Assembly: GCF_000008765.1 (NCBI RefSeq)
Contig: NC_003030.1
Coordinates: 2,142,001 to 2,206,000, forward strand
Direction: 5' to 3'
DNA length: 64,000 bases
DNA from: Clostridium acetobutylicum ATCC 824
GTDB lineage: Bacteria; Bacillota; Clostridia; Clostridiales; Clostridiaceae
Below are positions 61,497 through 64,000 of this stretch, piece after piece. Made by a program: the position numbers and the translations under genes. Within the stretch, counting starts at the first letter, position 1; each line of letters begins with the position of its first letter. Under the pieces are notes generated by a model. It was not told where the DNA came from and ran no database searches. It saw nothing but the letters and a program-made list of their open reading frames with translations.

Positions 61497-61701
61497 ATTA
61501 ATTCCTCTCTTCCTAAATAGCAATTACTTAAATCTATAAGCTTAATTATATCTAATGTTTACATAAAATCCAACCTAAAATTTTTATTACAACCTAATCA
61601 AAACTCTTAGAGCCAATTTTTTTAGTTGAACTACTTTCTATATAAATGTTATACTAAAAACAATTGACCTCTTACTTTTCAATGAAAGGAATTGATATTA
61701 C

Positions 61702-63414
61702 ATGGCATTAGATGGTATATATATACACAGCATATTACATGAACTTAAAGATAAATTACTAGGCGGAAGAATCTCAAAGGTAAACCAGCCTGAAAAAGAT
61801 GAAATAAATTTAACTATAAGAACTACTTCAAATTCAAATATAAAATTACTTATAAGTGCAAATCCAACTTATCCTAAGATACATATTACTGATTTAATAA
61901 AAACAAACCCAATAAAAGCACCCATGTTTTGTATGGTGCTAAGAAAACATCTTTTAAATTCTAGAATATTAAAGATAGATCAAATTGAAAGTGATAGAAT
62001 AGTCATAATAGACTTTGAAACTACTGATGAATTGGGTTTTAACAGTATATATAAATTATATATAGAGATAATGGGTCGTCATAGCAACATATCTCTTGTT
62101 AGAGAGCACGATAACACAATAATGGATTGCATAAAGCATATAACTCCAGAGGTAAATAGATATAGGACTCTTCTTCCCGGTTGTGAATTTGTTCTTCCTC
62201 CAAAAAGTGATAAGCTTAATCCCTTTAATTTTGAATACAATGATTTAAAGGACTACATATCTGAAAAAGACATTACAAAAAATCCAAACATGTTTTCAAA
62301 AACATTCACCGGAGTTAGCTCAACTTTATCAAAAGAACTATATTTTAACGTAGAAAAACTTAACTCGCTTGAAGCTGCTTTCGATTACTTAAAAACTATA
62401 TTTGATAAAGTAAAAAATAATGATTTCTATTTTGCATCATACTTGACTAATGGATATGTTAAGGACTTTTACTGTTTAAGATTAAATTACTTAGAAGGTT
62501 TTAGTGAAAAAACATATGCAACACCTTCTCTTCTTATTCAAGAGTTTTATTTTGAGAAAGACAAAGCCGAAAGATTAAAGAATAGATCTTCTGATCTTCA
62601 AAAAATAGTAAATACTAATCTTGAAAGATGCAGAAAGAAAAATGAAATTTATGAAGATGAGTTAAATGAATGTGCTAATAAGGATACCTACAAAATATAC
62701 GGAGAACTTCTCACCTCCAATATATATACGATAAAAAAGGGAGATAAGACTGCAACTGTACTAAACTACTATTCTGAAGGCAATGAAAGCATTACAATAA
62801 AATTAGATGAAAATAAGACACCTTCTGAAAATATTCAACGTTATTTTAAAAAATATAACAAACTTAAAAAGACAGAGGAAAATGCACAAATTCAAATTAA
62901 AAATAACAATGAGGAAATAGAATATCTGCAGTCTGTTTTGACAAACATCGAAAACAGCGATACTTACAGTGATATTGAAGATATTCGTCAAGAACTTATA
63001 GATACAGAGTATATAAGATTCTCCAAGAAAAATAAACAAAAGAAAAAGGATAAAATATCAAAGCCTATGCACATTAAATCCAAGGATGGAATAGATATGT
63101 ACATAGGTAAAAATAATAAACAAAATGATTACTTAACTTTAAAATTTGCAGATAAAAGAGATATATGGTTTCATACCAAAAATATACCTGGTTCTCATAT
63201 TATAGTGAAAAATTTTGGTGATATACCGGAAACAACTCTTATAGAAGCTGCTAGTATAGCTGCATATTATAGTAAAGCTAGAGAATCATCAAATGTAGCA
63301 GTAGACTATACAGAAGTGAAAAATGTTAGAAAACCTTCTGGTGCTAAGCCAGGTATGGTTATCTACTACACCAACAAAACCATTTATACAAATCCTAAAG
63401 AACCAATTACATAA
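61702..63414 (+). CDS. rqcH: RqcH/NFACT ribosome quality-control protein (FbpA family)
   Basis: The 570-aa protein binds split 50S subunits and recruits alanyl-tRNA to tag stalled chains with alanine. It was annotated earlier as a fibronectin-binding protein. NFACT-N (1-220) holds the Asp98-Arg99 pair (IESDRIVIIDFE) needed for tRNA recruitment. A coiled coil follows (about 285-430). The C-terminal NFACT-R domain has YLTLKFADKRDIWFHTKNIP and the GSHIIVKN loop. It starts with MALDGIYIHSILHEL, typical of the family. A shared terminator follows. Confidence 0.93.
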   Translation: MALDGIYIHSILHELKDKLLGGRISKVNQPEKDEINLTIRTTSNSNIKLLISANPTYPKIHITDLIKTNPIKAPMFCMVLRKHLLNSRILKIDQIESDRIVIIDFETTDELGFNSIYKLYIEIMGRHSNISLVREHDNTIMDCIKHITPEVNRYRTLLPGCEFVLPPKSDKLNPFNFEYNDLKDYISEKDITKNPNMFSKTFTGVSSTLSKELYFNVEKLNSLEAAFDYLKTIFDKVKNNDFYFASYLTNGYVKDFYCLRLNYLEGFSEKTYATPSLLIQEFYFEKDKAERLKNRSSDLQKIVNTNLERCRKKNEIYEDELNECANKDTYKIYGELLTSNIYTIKKGDKTATVLNYYSEGNESITIKLDENKTPSENIQRYFKKYNKLKKTEENAQIQIKNNNEEIEYLQSVLTNIENSDTYSDIEDIRQELIDTEYIRFSKKNKQKKKDKISKPMHIKSKDGIDMYIGKNNKQNDYLTLKFADKRDIWFHTKNIPGSHIIVKNFGDIPETTLIEAASIAAYYSKARESSNVAVDYTEVKNVRKPSGAKPGMVIYYTNKTIYTNPKEPIT

Positions 63415-63449
63415 AAAACTGCGAAGCTTTTGTTAGCTTCGCAGTTTTT
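63414..63449 (+). terminator. Bidirectional terminator between rqcH and the uracil permease
   Basis: A 15-bp stem (AAAAACTGCGAAGCT / AGCTTCGCAGTTTTT) with a six-base loop has A-runs on one side and T-runs on the other. It serves both convergent genes. Confidence 0.93.
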
Positions 63450-63452
63450 CTT

Positions 63453-64000
63453 TTATGCAGTTTTTTCTTCTTGTCTTTCCGATAAGCTTTTCTCTGGAAG
63501 AATAAGATTCAATACTATTCCAACGATGGTTGCAAGAGCGACTCCAGATATTACCACAGGTGAACCATTGAATTTAAAGTTTATTGATGCTCCACCTATC
63601 CCTAGAACTATTATTACAGATGTTACTATAAGATTCTTTTTAAGAGAAAAATCTATTTTTCCATCTACAAACATTCTATAACCAGAAGATGCTATTATAC
63701 CAAATAGGAGTATACTAACTCCACCCATTACAGGTCTAGGCATATTTGCTATTACTGATGCAACAGGACCTATAAAGGATAATATTATTGCAATTACAGC
63801 CGCTATCCCTATTACCCATACGCTGTAAACCTTAGTTATTGCCATAACTCCTATGTTTTCTCCATAAGTTGTATTTGGAGGACCTCCTACTAAACCAGCA
63901 AAAATAGTTGCTACACCATCTCCAAGCATTGATCTATGAATTCCAGGTTCTTTTGTAAAATCTCTTCCTACAACATTGTTAGTTACATATACATGCCCTA
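63453..64000 (-). CDS. uraA: Uracil permease, C-terminal part (cut by window end)
   Basis: The frame is open from the window edge (GHVYVTNNVVGRDFTKEPGI at the edge) to the stop at 63453, about 182 residues. The sequence has the nucleobase-cation-symport motif MLGDGVATIFAGLVGGPPNT and TTYGENIGVMAITKVYSVWV. FGIIASSGYRMFVDG and the last helices are visible too. UraA imports uracil with protons. The rest of the gene lies outside the window. Confidence 0.92.
   Translation of the reverse strand, partial: GHVYVTNNVVGRDFTKEPGIHRSMLGDGVATIFAGLVGGPPNTTYGENIGVMAITKVYSVWVIGIAAVIAIILSFIGPVASVIANMPRPVMGGVSILLFGIIASSGYRMFVDGKIDFSLKKNLIVTSVIIVLGIGGASINFKFNGSPVVISGVALATIVGIVLNLILPEKSLSERQEEKTA

Noticed and set aside
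61702-63414. Fibronectin-binding adhesin
   Set aside because: No signal peptide or wall anchor; the NFACT domain order and Asp-Arg pair indicate the cytoplasmic RqcH protein.
1-64000. CRISPR array, tRNA or rRNA genes
   Set aside because: No regularly spaced repeats, no tRNA cloverleaf consensus (GGTTCGAATCC-type arm) and no rRNA-like sequence was recognised on either strand.

Overview
The window is low-GC Firmicute DNA, and the gene content is that of a spore-forming Clostridium. It carries spo0A, spoIVB, spoIIM, a complete spoIIIAA-AH operon, ytfJ and dacF. The order xseA-xseB-ispA-[RNA]-oapA-dxs-tlyA-nadK-argR-recN-spoIVB-spo0A is the clostridial one, and from memory the whole arrangement resembles Clostridium acetobutylicum. 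No species was confirmed by a search.

Layout. (1) 1-4306, minus strand: a polymorphic-toxin island. It holds a WXG-like toxin with its immunity gene, a second orphan toxin tip with a homologous immunity gene, and two SseB-like genes, one frameshifted at the window edge. (2) 4728-7340, plus strand: a promoter, an ABC ATPase and two paralogous permeases that share an 83-bp identical block. (3) 7341-8132: gene relics, including a UvrD-type helicase fragment. (4) 8142-18609, minus strand: a Gram-positive type IV secretion (conjugation-type) module. It contains a VirB1-like cell-wall hydrolase, VirB6-like, VirB4-like, PrgI-like and VirB2-like proteins, preceded by its own sigma factor and HTH regulators. 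No relaxase, coupling protein or integrase is present in the window. (5) 18782-19632: an Xre-type regulator and an unknown gene.

(6) 19783-51518: conserved chromosome. It covers two D,D-carboxypeptidases, ytfJ, scpAB, cca, punA-deoB-xerD-spoIIM, spo0A and spoIVB, then DNA repair and isoprenoid genes, spoIIIA, efp and pepP. Two RNAs matter here. One is a ~580-nt structured RNA between ispA and oapA that I identify as OLE RNA, with its membrane partner OapA directly downstream. The other is a ~100-nt candidate small RNA with a consensus sigma-A promoter and its own terminator, between spo0A and spoIIM. (7) 51697-57793, minus strand: a type IV pilus/ComG-like operon with ATPase, platform protein, four pseudopilins and PilM/N/O-like genes. 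(8) 57962-64000: accessory and housekeeping genes: a small membrane protein, a BIG2 surface protein, a frameshifted acetyltransferase, free-methionine-sulfoxide reductase, RqcH/NFACT and the 3' end of a uracil permease.

How it fits together. The core third is dominated by sporulation. Spo0A is the master regulator, with a sigma-H-like promoter overlapping a 0A box. SpoIVB and SpoIIIAA-AH act in mother cell-forespore signalling, and SpoIIM in engulfment. Isoprenoid precursor synthesis (dxs, ispA) shares a transcription unit with the OLE RNA/OapA particle. The flanks are accessory modules aimed at other cells or surfaces: toxins, T4SS, pili and a BIG2 protein. Four of the accessory genes would each be restored by adding one base to an A/T homopolymer. 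That pattern deserves checking as sequencing error, phase variation or decay.
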